Origin: Zygnema cylindricum
Lineage: Eukaryota > Streptophyta > Zygnematophyceae > Zygnematales > Zygnemataceae
DNA: 59,144 bases
Assembly: GCA_037447655.1 (NCBI GenBank)
Contig: JBBHKE010000182.1
Span: forward strand, 1-59,144
Direction of reading: 5' to 3'
Below are positions 20,328 to 32,746 of the stretch, piece by piece (the first letter of the stretch is position 1; each line of letters opens with the position of its first letter). The notes beneath the pieces were generated by a model. It did no database searches, was not told the DNA's origin, and was given only the letters and a program-made list of their open reading frames with translations. Both the position numbers and the translations under genes were made by a program.

Positions 20328-23300
20328 ATGGACCGGTATGAGCTTGTAAGAGATATTGGATCTGGAAATTTTGGAGTTGCGAGACTCATGAGAGATAGAA
20401 AAACGAGGGAGCTTGTTGCTGTCAAGTATATTGAAAGAGGTGACAAGGTATGTTTTTTTCTGGCTTCGGAACCTGACCTAGAGATAGGTCAACGCTCGAC
20501 GATTTTATTCAAGGGCCTTTATTACAAGTCTGCTGTTAGTCTTGTTCTGAAGCGTTTCTTATGCGTTAAATGACTAGGTTTTGCTGTGGTACTGAGGAGC
20601 GTTTCTTAAGTTTTCATTGTTGTTGGAGGTGGCAGTCACTCTGTTCACCTACAAGAATGGAGTTTCTTTTTGTTCACATGAAACATCCTAGCAACCTTTT
20701 TATTACTCTTATGTTGCAACTCTTCTTCGACATTAACTTACTTATTTCTTGTGTGTTTTGTTGTGTTTGTGTTTGTTTGCGAGTGTATGTACGTGATGGA
20801 CTTAATAGATTGATGAAAATGTTCAGCGTGAGATTATCAACCATCGATCACTCCGCCATCCTAACATCGTTCGCTTCAAGGAAGTGAGTCACAGATGCTC
20901 AGAATCTCTATTCGGTTGTTGCTCAGCTACTTCAACAAGCTCATTTCAGGGCTTCCTTTTTTTTCTTCTATTCTCATTGATGCATAGCCTTATTGTTAAC
21001 ATGAGTAGAGAACTTCCTAGTTGAGTCCTCTCTTTTTCAGCTTGTTCTGTACCTCCTGTTCTTATGCATGTTTGTCTGACTTGTCATCCGTGATTACTGC
21101 ACACAGGTCCTCCTCACTCCAACACATTTGGCTATTGTGATGGAATATGCGGCTGGTGGTGAGCTGTTTGAGCGTATTTGTAATGCTGGACGGTTTAGTG
21201 AAGATGAGGTGAATTTTGTCATTTCATCTTACCACCTTTTTGTAATCACAGCATTTCCGCTGCACTGACTTCATGTCCTTGTTTCAGTTGTTTTTTTTTC
21301 TTGTGGAATCATGACGTTTTTCTGTTTTAGTTCTCTTGGTATGGAAACCTTAACTGCTGGCTACTGCAGTAATGTATAATTAGGGTATCATGCAACTTCC
21401 GTTTGTCGACATTTGTAGCTAAAATCTGTCTTTGTTCTGTAACTGGTATGCATATTGATACTGTTTGTTCTATCGGTTTGTTTTTGCGTGCTTGTTCAGG
21501 CTCGATTTTTCTTCCAACAGCTGGTGTCAGGAATCAGCTACTGTCATTCCATGGTACGTTTCTCCTCTGGACATAGTGATAAAATCTTTCCTAGGGTTGT
21601 AATGTGCTGCAAACTATTGTAGCTGCAAGGTCATTCCTCGTGGGTTACCAATCAATATTGGTAAATTTCCTCTTGACTACTCAATATTGCACTTCAAACT
21701 AAGTCTGCAGCGGTAAAGCTCAATCCAGAACCGAGTGACTGATGATCTGTCCTTTTTTCCTGTCAGCAAATTTGTCACCGCGACTTGAAGCTGGAAAATA
21801 CATTGCTCGATGGCAGTCCAGCTCCACGTTTGAAGATTTGTGACTTTGGATATTCCAAGGTACTGGTGGACAATAGCTCTTTATCTTGCATGTGGTAGTT
21901 GCTGGGATAAAGATTGTTCACTACAATTCTATAATGTTTTTATTTAGCATAAAATGTTGTCGTTGTTAGTTGTCATGTACTTAACAAGATGTTCCTTGTT
22001 GACTGTGCAGTCCTCTCTTCTCCATTCTCAACCGAAATCGACTGTTGGAACACCAGCTTATATTGCACCAGAGGTGCTTTCGAAGAAGGAATATGATGGG
22101 AAGGTGTGGCACTATCCGATTTGATATGGAGCACTTGTGTCAATCAAATAGTTACTCTTTCGTTCAAGTTCATTGAATTGTTAGTATGCCTTATCACAGG
22201 ATGTGTAGGAAAGCGTTGGTGGTGGGTTTCCGGCTGTATTGATGACTGTGAAGAATGCATCCACATGCGATGAAATGCAATGATGGAGGAGTCGCTGACA
22301 AAGACGCCCTGCCTTTTTTAAAACCTGTCACAGACTGCAGATGTTTGGTCATGTGGTGTGACACTATATGTGATGCTGGTAGGAGCATATCCGTTTGAGG
22401 ACCCCGACGATCCCCGCAACTTTCGAAAGACCATTGGGGTATGAGTCTTGTACCTTTCTCTGGACTGTGAGTTAGGAAAGGCTGTCTGGTAGTCATTTTT
22501 TTTAGGTGTCTGCCTGCTACTTGCCCGACTTTGTGTCTGGCAGTTCCAAGATGTGCATGTTGTCGCCTCTAGCTGTGTCTTAACCATGACAATCTTATGT
22601 TGGAGGACTTAATGTGTGCCTGCATTGCACAAGTTTATTCATTGCACAAAATTATTGTCCTGTCTTCTTACCTGTTTTGCTGGATGTTCCATCTGTGGCT
22701 GCTGAATCCGTGGAGGGGACCTAGCTGAAGGGTTGTACCTGACATGGTATTGGCTTGTGCTTTGCTGCTGTTTTGTTGTGGGTGTGGCGTGACATGTAAT
22801 TGTGCGTCTACGTACGTTGGCGTCGTCTGCATCTGCTTGCTGGTGGTGGGGGGGGGGGGGGCACACTTGTACTTTCAGCGCATCTTCACTTCGCAGTATA
22901 CGATCCCAGACACAATACAACTATCTGCTGAATGCCGACACCTGCTGTCCTGCATCTTTATTGTTGACCCTTGTAAGGTATGACGGGTTGGTTTCGTCTT
23001 TTTCCCTCTTTTGTTGCTTGTCACAGCGTATCATGAGCGTCCAATACGTCATCCCACCATATGTCCGTTTATCGCCAGATTGCAAACACCTTCTGTCACG
23101 CATCTTTACTGCGAATCCTGCTAAGGTACGGATGCTAGAAGAAAATTTTGTTGTGTTTCTCTTTGTAGTCTTTGATTTGTTTTTCATTTTATGTCTTAAA
23201 TTTTCGGTGATCGATTCCTCAGTCAATGGTTTGATTCGTCGAACCTGTTCATTATGCCCCTTCGCAGCAGTGGCTGACCGGAAAAAAAGAGGTTGATACC

Positions 23301-23962
23301 CTTGCGGTATATTCCTGAATACCCTGCATTTGGGATGCTAATTTTGCTTTAAGTGTGGTTTTATTTCTTGGTATTCTCTGTGGCTGCATAAGTATTTTGG
23401 AGTACGGGTAAGGTTAACTCACTTTTCCAGATCATGCTTTTTGTTTTTTGATCCACCAGACGTTTTTCTAGCTTTTAGTAAATATCCAGGTTCCTGCCAT
23501 GAATAATTTAAAGTTGACAACACTGTTTGTGCTTAAGTAGTAGTGTTTTTACCCAATGAGAAATGAACAGATGTGCTAGGTAGACTTTCTATAAGTTTGT
23601 ACCTTTGTTCAGTTTCTGGAAGTTGAGACATGTCCAGATTCTGACAGTCAGTCGGCGGTTACTGGTTGGATGATGTGCAGAGAATCACGATGCCTGAGAT
23701 CAGGCAGCACGAGTGGTTCCGAAAGAATCTCCCTGCTGATCTGATGGCCGACAATGACCCAAGCTACCAATACGACGATCCAAATCACCCGCCACAGAGC
23801 ATAGAGGAAATCATGCGGATATTGCAGGAGGCTCGAGTGGCAGGAACAGGAGCCCCTGTGGGTCAGTACTTGGGAGATGGTGGTCGTGGGGAAGAGGACG
23901 AGGACATGGAAGCAGAGGGGGATGACTTGGAGAGTAGTGGTGAGTTTGTCTGTGCTATGTAA
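20328..23962 (+). CDS. SnRK2: SnRK2-type serine/threonine protein kinase (OST1-like), 9 coding exons
   Basis: Coding exons: 20328-20447, 20809-20883, 21107-21208, 21500-21553, 21767-21859, 22011-22103, 22334-22438, 23027-23125 and 23681-23962. All introns are GT-AG and phase 0, giving 340 residues. Domains: P-loop GSGNFG (11-16), catalytic Lys33, HRDLKLEN (Asp123), DFG (Asp143), activation loop [13 protein letters not shown] with Ser158 equivalent to OST1 Ser175, then [20 protein letters not shown]. The C-terminus has the SnRK2 box (SIEEIM..ILQEA), a Glu/Asp-rich tail and the end SSGEFVCAM, like the ABA-responsive subclass III end SSGEIVYAM. Known of the family: these kinases act in the cytosol and nucleus in osmotic-stress and, in land plants, ABA signalling downstream of PP2C phosphatases. 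The OST1 N-terminal extension (17 residues) is lacking. An alternative eighth exon lies at 22879-22977. Confidence 0.95.
22879..22977 (+). CDS. duplicated alternative exon 8 (8a) of the SnRK2 gene
   Basis: Preceded by TTTCAG and followed by GTATGA, this 99-base phase-0 block encodes 33 residues that align without gaps to exon 8 proper (23027-23125): 17 of 33 identical, including QY.IP, LS..C.HLLS.IF and P.K. At several sites it is closer to land-plant OST1 (IPD, ECRHL). Both copies have the same length and phase and are separated by a 49-base intron, probably too short to splice with both exons included. It could be a mutually exclusive exon changing kinase subdomains X-XI, or a decaying duplicate; it has no stop or frameshift, which favours use. 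Confidence 0.7.
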
Positions 23963-26869
23963 GGGATCCTGTAGTCTGCAAGACTCGCCCAGTAGAGGAT
24001 ATCAGAGACGTTGTTTCAGGCCCGTACTGCGCATGTCTTCCTGTGCATAGAAAAAAGTTGCTGTGGCGCTGTCTATGTTGGAAAAAAAAAAAGAGCATGG
24101 GAACATCTTAACTGCTCATGCCTTCTGTTTCAATTATGTTCTCTAGTCGAAAGCTGCCCTGTATGTTTTACTCGCCAAGAAGGGCTGTCATGTAAAGTGA
24201 AAGGTGAAGACACCTGTAGTAAGTTGCAACAATGGGTTTTTAGTAAGTTGCAACAATGGGCCAGTCCTGTTAATATGGACTTAGAAGACATTTGACCAGA
24301 GGTTTTTTTCGGCTTGCTCATTTTTTCTTGTGCGAAGAAGTGCAGTGCGGTCGTAGAGGTTATCAAAACAGGCAACCGCCGTAGCTTTTTTGCCAGCTCG
24401 TCTATGCTCGCTAGTAAAGCATTTGTTGAGGGAAACTGGATGCTGTTGTATGATTCACGGCCACTAAAGGGTTAGCTGCTGTATCCGCCGTGGGATCAGC
24501 AATCGTGGATTTAATGAAAGGCTTTGGGCATTAGCGGCAATGCTCAAAACTTCTGGCAACTTGGTTCTGCAGTGACCAGCCCACAATCTTTTGGTGGAAA
24601 GTGTGAAAGGGGCCGTTTATTTGGTTAATTTCTCACATGAACTGTTATCTTTTTTTTGAAGATGTCGATTTGTTTTGGAATGCATGTGAGGTACAACGTA
24701 AAGTTTGTCTATGGTGGTTTATGTGTGGCGGCTTTATGTTTTGTTTTTCGGTTTTCCGGTTCACGTAGTTGAGTTTCAGCTAGGGTAATTTATGGTGAAG
24801 GTGTAGGTTGCCACATTGTAGGCCTGGCTTTGTATTGGAAAGGCAATATGATGGTCGAATTTACTTTTAATGTTTAATAGTTATTGCTGACGGGAGTCAG
24901 GCTATGAATTTGGGTGGAGGGAACCCACCATTCGATTTTTTGGTCATGAAATGTTCATTGGCATTTTGCCATCAATTTTTTGTGATGATCCGCATCAGGG
25001 CCTTGGTCAGCATCTTATGCGTGTTGAAAATTGACCTGATTTAATAGTATGTCATTCTGGCAACATATTCCAGATGAAACGGGGAAACGAATAAGGGAAA
25101 TATCCAAGGAAACTTGTAAGGGAAGAGAATTTGTAAGGCAATAGTTCCTTTCTTCAACTTTTGTTTGGAACGCAGTTGGGCAAAGATTTTATTAGCTTCA
25201 TTAATTAGGGTAGCAAGATGATAAACCTTTCCAGTACAATGGTAAAGAAGAAGATGATAGGGCAAATGTGAAATAGACAAATCTGATATGTCATAAGACA
25301 GCTGAGAAACAGGAGGCAAGTAGAAGCAACTGAAAGAAAATTTGTGGCAAGCATCAAAAGGCAGAGTAGAAGAACAGGCACGGGAATTATATCCTACGTA
25401 CCCAGAGACTTTACAGGGTGCTCCTAGAGTCCCAAAGCATCCCTTCTACTTCCACTCATATTGAACCTGATATAAGAAGCAACAAAAGAAAGAAATGCCT
25501 GAAGATCGAAGACTGCCATGGACTCTCTTAAAAGGATGCTGACCCATGTTGACTCAGAAGTGCTGAAGAAATCATCAAGAAACAAGTATCTACATCGCTG
25601 CTGTAATGAATTAAGGTGTCCATAGGCTCTCGGTCTGCACTATCCAACTCCTTTCTTTACAGCGTCAAGTGACAGCAGTAACTTCATGCTGAGCTGCTCG
25701 ACGAACAACTGCGACTGAGGTAGAGCTCTTCAAAATATTGCCAACTAAAACAAATATGATGGGCACCATCGAGCTAAACAATAGCAATAATAATATCAAC
25801 AATAGCAATAATAGCAATAATAGCAATAATATCATTTCCTTCGCAGTGGAATGTTATGGGAAGGTTTTGTTGAATATGAAATTTCTTTTCAGAAGCGACA
25901 TGTTGCATAAATATCGCGTATAGTGGTGCATGCTTGATAATTCTCAGTCCATTGGATCGCCGAAGCAAATGGACGCAATGGACAAATGCAAATGGACGAA
26001 AACAAATACATAAAAAAAAAAAAAATGGACATTGTGCCGTCGAGCTGAAAGTCACGGTCGCATGAGCAAAAACGAGAGCCAAGAGATTGGGAAAGAGGGA
26101 AAGGAGGGAAACTATGCCGTAGGGTCAAAACCCAACTCTTTAGGCACAAGTGGTGGTGGTGGGAGTATTGAATGGAAATCAAGAAGAAACCCTATTATGT
26201 AGATGTAAATGTTGTTGGAGAAAAATGCAGATGAAAGGGAAATTGAGATAGGAAACGAGATTTTTCGTTTTTTTCTCAAATGTGAACACTATGTGGTGAG
26301 ACTATCGACGTTAACAACTTAAATTCTCATCCCAATTGCTTTTACTAGCAAAAAATCATAAAACAATGCTACCATAAATATGTATCATAAATACATCATA
26401 AATACTAACTGCGTGTTTCCTTTTTAGCGCTAATACACTTTACTGTTCACAATCATCCACATCGTTTGGACTATAAAAAGAATCATCAACACTAAAAAAG
26501 TCCTCGTACTAATTATTTCTTCAAACTATTAACACCGACGCACTATTTGACTTTGCGAAAAACATTTGTTATGGCTTTGTACCACTCAATGCAAAATTTC
26601 CCACAAATTGGCATTAAACTGTTCTAGAGTTTCAACTGAAAGCTAACATAGAAAGGCGATTCTCCGTTGTTTGGGAATAATATAACAATTTTCGTACCAC
26701 ATCCCCACACCTTTTGAGTAACTATCTACTTCCCTTAGAACAAGAGTTTACATATTAAATAAAACCCGACTGTAAAATTAAAACCCTTAAAAAACCCTTA
26801 AAAACCCTAAAAAACACTCCCCTTTACCCCCTTCCATCCACACCTTTGAGCCTCTGGAGAGTTGTACTT
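23963..26869. other. SnRK2 3' UTR and intergenic region
   Basis: No further coding exon recognised. Contains a short direct duplication of AGTAAGTTGCAACAATGGG (about 24218-24258) and an AATAGCAATAAT microsatellite at 25781-25832. Open frames are short and overlapping. Confidence 0.45.
25781..25832 (+). repeat. AATAGC/AATAAT microsatellite
   Basis: About 50 bases of imperfect repeats built from AATAGC and AAT units, giving poly-Asn/Ser frames that are not genes. Confidence 0.75.
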
Positions 26870-29130
26870 TAGATCGGGAGGTTTTCATTAAGGCCCTTAG
26901 CTCTTCTCCTCACCTTTTAGCAGGGCCCCCCTCGGGCACAGTGTATGAGTTGTTTCGCAATCTTTTGCCCACGGAATCGGATTCGATGTGTTTTTTCGAG
27001 TATGAACTCTTATTGCTTGTGGGGATGTGCCCCCTCAGATTTGTGATCTTCTTCTGACGTCCCGTCTTGTGGCAGTCGCCAAACCTAATTAAGGGATCCG
27101 CCCTATTGCCGTGGGAGAGGTTTTATACATATTGGTGGCTCGTGCGATTTGTCTCCAGCTCCAACCAGCTTTCTACGATTATTTCTCTCTACATCAGCTT
27201 GGAGTGGCTACAAGAGGAGGTTGTGAGGTTGTGGTCCACGGGATTCGGGCTTTGGTAGATGTACATCCGGAATGGTTGGTCATTCAGGTCCACGTTACCA
27301 ATGCCTTTAATCGGGTGGATCGGAACTTGATATTTTCAGAGGTTATGGCGGCTCCATCTCCGATTGTCCAATTATTCCCCTTTGTGAGGGCTTTCTATTC
27401 TTTGACAAGCAACCTTTCCTTCTCGGCTGCACGTGATCTCATTCCTCTCTCCGCTGCAACTGGCACTCGCCAAGTCGACCCTCTCGGCGGACCTTTGTTC
27501 GCCCTTGCCCATTATCGGGCCCTTCTTGCCTCCGCAGCCGCCGTCCCTTCTTGCCTTTTCCTTTCGGTCGCAGATAATAGGCACATTATTGGGCCCAAAG
27601 AACAAGTCGTGTTGGCATATGATTTTTTCAAGGAGCGTTTAACCGAACTCAACCTTTCTGTCCAACCGTCGAAGTGTGTTATTTGGTCTCCTCGGGATAT
27701 TCCACTTTCGTTTACTCCCCCTCCTGGTTTTCAAACCCCTTCTTCCTCCGATGGCATTCGTGTGCTTTGTTGCCCCCTTGGTTCGGATACTTTCGTGACC
27801 CAATTTCCTCATGATGCTCTACAAATAAATTTGGCCCAGGTGGATGATCTTCCTCACCTTCCCGATCCCCAAGTGGCTTTTGCTATATTAACCAGGTGTT
27901 TTCCCCACCGCCCCTCTTACTTTACTCGTAATTCCCCTCCCACCTCGATGTTTATCTCCTCTCTCTCGGCTTTTGACGACCTCCTCATGGACGTCCTCCA
28001 CACTCTGTTAGGTCGTGGGCATTCAATCGCGAGTTTGGGCCCTCCGCCCGCATTCATGCATCCTTCCCTGTCTCTACCAAGGGGTTGGGTCTATTATCGA
28101 CTGCTCGTGTCGCTCCTTCCTATTTGGAAAGTTAGTGCGTTATTGCCTCTACTCTTATTTCCCGTTTCTTAGGCGGGGACACCCCCATTCTAACTACCGT
28201 GGTCCCTCGGGTTTCAAACGGTGTGTTAGCCTTCCAACGGTCTTTATTCCAGTGGACGCGTTACGTTCTCTTCCTCCCCATGCCTTGGTGGATGTGCTGA
28301 TTCTCTCTACCCTTGTTACAAAAATCCGTTGAGCGTGTCCATGAATCGATTTCCGATCGGGTTGTCGCCGCCATTAAATCTGAGCTGATTCTTCGCATGC
28401 TCGTCTTCTCTCTTGTGGTGGACCTGGTTCTGGGCCTTGGCTTTTTGCTACACCTATTTTGTCCACTCTCCGATTCTCACCTCCTTAGTTCACCACCGCC
28501 CTTCTGTTTCGCCTTGGCCTCCCCCATCCTCCTTTACTTGGCTCTCTTGTTTGTGCATGTGGTCGTGTCTTGGGGCCCGATGGTGTCCATTTTCTTCGTC
28601 GCTCCCATGGGGGAGATTTGATCCAGGCACACGAGAGCATTCGCTACGCCGCTGCGACTATCGCTTCGAAGGGGGACTTTTCTGTGCGTCGGGAGGTTTC
28701 TCATATTATTCCATCTCGTCGGATGGGTGTTGTTTTGCTTGATGGTGCCCATCGCATCTCCGGTGATATTGTTTTGGCAAACCCTACTTCGACTATAGTT
28801 GTTGCTCAGGCGGCTTGACATGTTGGGGTGACACCTCGTGATACGCTAAGGCGAAGGAGCGTGATTATGTCCACCAGGACCCTATAGATGACTTTATTTT
28901 AATGGCGGTCGAGATCTTTGGTTGTTTGGGTGTTGCAATGGAAGAGTTTCTCCGTACTTGCGCTTGATGTGCTTTCGAGCGCCGAGGATCTCAGTGCCCT
29001 CCTCCATCGGTCCTTACTTCTTTTAATCGCCAGCGAGTGCAGACTTCTATTCTCCTCTGATCGGCTGTTGCGATTATCGATCGTCGCCGTGTTCCGGAAC
29101 TCCCTCAACGTGCTCCCCCGGGTTGGGGGG
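26870..29130 (+). pseudogene. decayed non-LTR-type reverse transcriptase element (RT-1)
   Basis: Translated pieces: GPPSGTVYELFRNLLP (near 26930), VGEVLYILVARAICLQLQPA, HQLGVATRGGCEVVVHGIRALVDVHPEW (27110-27280), VHVTNAFNRVDRNLIFSEVM, QVDPLGGPLFALAHYRALL where QGDPLGG is expected, and SVADNRHIIGP where the catalytic Asp-Asp has become Asp-Asn. The 28300-29100 region, in shifting frames, carries a second conserved domain (HESIRYAAATIASKGDFSVR, GDIVLANPTST, MAVEIFGCLGVAMEEFLRTCA). RT domains of this type recur in green-lineage genomes. I cannot assign the clade. Several frameshifts and the lost catalytic Asp show it is dead. Confidence 0.75.
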
Positions 29131-29867
29131 ACTTACGGGGTTGCTTTTCGTAGTTATTTAATTGAGTTGGGGTTGGGGTTGTAGTTTGGTTTTGTGAGTT
29201 GTCGTGCTTTTCATTTTGGATTTGGGTGCTTTTATTTTCTCTGTTGTTGTTTTCTTATTTTGTGTTCCCGTCGCTCCTATTGGTTGTTATTGCCCTGTTG
29301 GTAGTTTTTCAGTTTTGGCCATGCCACCCTTTTTGTAATCCCGGACTCAGGTGGTTTACCACCGTGCTTTTTAATTTATCCTGCCTCCATATTTTTTTTT
29401 ATTATAAAAGTGAGATGGCAAACCATCTGAGTCCATGGGAACAAAAAGGCACAATGGCAAAACTGAAAAACTAGCTGAAAAACTACATGCGCGGAACGAA
29501 AATGTAAAAGTAATACTGAAGGGAAGCGTACATCAAAAAGTCGATCAAAAAGTCAAAACGGTAACACGGAAAAACAAGGGTACCTGAGTCTACCAAACGG
29601 TAGAGTGAAAATATTATTTTTTTTTATACCTCCGTCCTATTTAATTTTTCGTGCCACCATTTGGTGGACTCAGGCCCTAATGTTTTTCCCACCGTACCGG
29701 TTTTGACTTTTTGATGGTTGTCCCGTTATTGTTGGTTATCCTCGCTGCCCTTGTGTTTTATTCTTTTGTTGTTGTCTCTTTTATTTTCGTGGGTTTAGGT
29801 TTTACTTTTCGTGCTGTTGAGTGTTTTGGTTTGATGTTGGGGTTGGGGTTGAGTTAATTTATTGATG
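29131..29867. other. 3' flank of RT-1 with inverted CTCAGG/ACCACC motifs
   Basis: No coding sequence. GGACTCAGGTGGTTTACCACC at 29341-29362 is matched in inverted form by TGGCAAACCATCTGAGTCC (29417-29435), and weaker relatives occur near 29581-29605 and 29654-29676. This may be a structured 3' end or terminal repeat of a mobile element. Confidence 0.35.
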
Positions 29868-29877
29868 NNNNNNNNNN
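29868..29877. other. assembly gap (10 N)
   Basis: Ten N bases, immediately followed by a CCCT-type simple repeat, the likely cause of the break. Confidence 1.
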
Positions 29878-29911
29878 CCTCCCTCCCTTTCTCCCTCCCT
29901 CCCTCCCTCCC
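29878..29911 (+). repeat. CCCT microsatellite at the gap edge
   Basis: CCTCCCTCCCTTT followed by CTCCCTCCCTCC units adjoining the N gap; its true length is unknown. Confidence 0.85.
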
Positions 29912-30554
29912 AAATTTTAGGTGTCGACATAAGGGTCTTGCATCAATGTGAGAGGTCGCACAAGTCAATATTTTAGATAACCTAATCTGACAATTATTTT
30001 TTTCAAAATTTGAACCGCTGAAGTCCATTAGGGTTATGTCACGCTCCTCAATTGTTAACCTAGCACCTTATATGCGTTTACGACAAAAAAATGTTAATAG
30101 AAACCTTATTTCTAGCAACTACTCGTACTCGCTTGTACTTGAATAAGTACAAAATTATTGGTACCTCTCTTTTATACCTTCTACGATACCAAGAGTACAA
30201 AGTAGAATAATGTTGGATTGTTTAGACAATATTGTACTTTACAGTTTTGTAGTGGAACGTACCTACAAAACCTTCAAGTTTTTTCGTTTTTTGCATACCC
30301 GACCATACCCGTTTTTTTTTTTCTGTATCACTCGGCCGAATCTGACCGACCCCCAAATTTTGGCACCCAAATACTTTTGATATTCGACACGGGTAGTCGA
30401 GTAACGATCGGGTTTGGTTTTGGTTACCCGGTTGCAATCTCTCATCAACGTTCCCCAAACATTTGTGATATATCAAGCATGTCGTGTAACGGATCCCATC
30501 GGCTCACTGCTTTGGACGCAGAGAGAAAATACAAAATTATTGGTTAGGCCTCTT

Positions 30555-31110
30555 TTCCAATTGGCGGTCCCCTGTAAATGTACGGACACGTGTTCTGGCA
30601 AGGTTTACTGGTTGGGTTTACTGGCTGGGTTTACTGGCTAAGTTTACTGGGAGGGTTAACTGCTGGGACTGGTAGGATCTTCAATTTTGTCGGGTTAGTA
30701 AACAACCTCTCACCTGCGTTGGCTCATTTTTGTTGGTACCACGTAGGTTAGTATTTAGATTTTGAAAATCTAAAAATATTCTTCAAACTAAAAATATGAA
30801 TGTAATTTATCTACCAGCTCGGCGTTGAGTAATGATTCATATGAAAAAGAACGAAATTCGAAACGGAATGGCGAGAAGGCGTGGCAAACTTTGAAGGTGA
30901 GTGGATGTGAGAAATAGCATGTGAAAATACTTTTGGTTGACCTACATTCAACATGGCAAGAGGCACATGGTTTTTACGACGTGTAGGCGTGTGATCGTAT
31001 GCTAGTCGTGGATTTTTTTTTCTTTTTCACGTGTACCAATGGTACATGACCAGTGTGAAGCAACTCTCCTCCCAATGATTTGCGCGATTATTCGCGGATT
31101 TGAAAAAAGT
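30555..31110 (+). repeat. dispersed repeat R, copy 1
   Basis: Reads in the same order as the reverse complement of 36590-37180. Shared landmarks are GGCGGTCCC with GTAAATGTACGG, TTTTGTCGGG, GATTTTGAAAATCT, CGAAACGGAATGGC, CAAACTTTGAAGGT and the near-palindrome GTACCAATGGTAC. A mobile element is likely, but I could not fix both ends. Includes a four-fold GGTTTACTGGCTG tandem (about 30598-30650). Confidence 0.65.
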
Positions 31111-31657
31111 GAAACATCCAACCGTTAAGACTTTGGCCTCTTCCCCAAAAGGCGCCAATGGTAATCGTAGGGACACGTTGACTGACAGTAATATTTTGTT
31201 CACTTCTCCCTCAGGTCGTGTAAACAAGGAATCTATCGCGTAAGTGCTTTCTTTCGACTTGATGCACGTAGGTTCTTGTTCTAAGCATAGTCAACGATTC
31301 CAAAAGCACAATATCTGAACTCGTATTCGTACAGCCACCTGCAAAATTAAAAAATGTGAATGTACAATTTTCACGTTTGTGTTTTGTCATTTTTTGTCGT
31401 TGTTTAGTCTTTCGCGTTTCGTCGTGGCACCACAAATTCCGGATGTCAACGGATGGTGGAGGAGGCGTCACGGCACATTCTTCAACAAAGATTTTTTGAT
31501 GGTTTTCCTGGATTTTGTTCTCGCCTGTTCGAAGGCGCGTGGCCTATTTCTAAAGGCGGGTGGCGTATGCCACATGTAAGATTCCTATCTGGCATCCATC
31601 GTGGATAGTAAGTGACTATTCCCCGTGTAAAAGTTTTACGCGTCTAGTGTCTAGTTA

Positions 31658-31855
31658 CACCGCCCATCGTTATTAGTGTTAATGACATTATTTAGTCGCG
31701 ACTTTTTTCAGCCAAAAATAACAAAATAGAGTTGCCAACATTATTTAAGAAAGTGGACCAAAATTTGCCCCATCACCTTGCACTAAATTATTATTATTAA
31801 TCCTAAATTTGCATTTACACTAATTTGTCATTAACACTAATAACGATGGGCAGTG
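31658..31855. mobile_element. Tc1/mariner-like MITE (family M), copy 1
   Basis: 198 bp with 30-bp inverted ends beginning CACCGCCCATCGTTATTAGT, one mismatch between the two ends, flanked by TA (31656-31657 and 31856-31857). A TA duplication is the mark of Tc1/mariner (Stowaway-type) elements. No coding capacity. Confidence 0.85.
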
Positions 31856-32289
31856 TAGTCTCCTCCCTCACTAAACACTGGATAAAATGACCGCTTGCTT
31901 CCAAAACACATAATCAGACGGTTGACATTGTCACTCAAAAGTTTGGAGAATCTTGACGAATCTCCAGTAATCATGTTTTATAAAAAAAAAAAAAAGTACG
32001 GCCCTGTACGAAAATGTGTTGGCACTGTATGGAAATGCACTTTATCCAGTAATGAACCTCATATTTTGCTCGAAGGATGTTCATCCTTACGCCTATAGTA
32101 GTGGAGCATCCAGCTATCCGATAAACATGTTTTGTTTGACAAAAAAAATAAAATTGTACGAATATGTAAAAAAACCGATGTTGCTCAAATTGTGCGATTT
32201 TTTCCTTTTTTCCGATTGCTACGTATAATTCGTGAGTGTTGAAAATATCGCAAAAAATCGCGATGTACTTTATGTCCGGTGAAGTGAAC

Positions 32290-32746
32290 CATAGTTCCAA
32301 AGTAGGCGTTTCTATTGTAGGCCTTTTGTAGGCGCCTTTATCGTAAGTTGTGTTATGGGCTTTTCATGTGATCTTCTTAAATCGATACTTTGATTAGCGA
32401 CCGTCCGATCGTCCAAATCTGACGATAGTCCTATCGTAAGTTGTGTTATGGGCTTTTTATGTGATCTTCTTAGATCGCTACTTTGATCAACGACCGTCCG
32501 ATTGTCCAAAAACTGACAGTTTAAATAAAAAATACCTCAAAACTCACAGAAAAATAATTTTTGTCCGAGTGTTTTTCAAAATTTAGACATGACGTTTATT
32601 TCTCTATCGATTGATGTGCAATTCAACCCTGTTACTATTTTTTTTCATTTTGCGACCAATACAATATGGGACTTAAGGTCATATTGTATGTTTTGCGTAC
32701 AATAGGCATGTTGTATGGGCCTACTTTTACCTATTTTTGAACTATG
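32290..32746. mobile_element. hAT-type MITE, family B, copy 2
   Basis: Ends CATAGTTCCAAAGTAGG and TTTTTGAACTATG, opposite in orientation to copy 1. AAGTGAAC occurs at 32282-32289 and 32747-32754, a perfect 8-bp duplication inside family-A sequence. 457 bp, with the CGACCGTCCGATCGTCC module repeated twice. Confidence 0.9.

Noticed and set aside
20570-20887. 105-codon frame before SnRK2 exon 2 as a separate gene
   Set aside because: It is intron 1 sequence reading into exon 2 in a wrong frame.
22194-22920. Minus-strand frames overlapping the kinase introns
   Set aside because: They are antisense shadows of introns and exons 7 and 8a of the SnRK2 gene.
22879-23125. Both exon 8 copies retained together in one mRNA
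   Set aside because: It would insert 33 extra residues into the kinase C-lobe and require splicing a 49-base intron; possible in frame, but structurally implausible.
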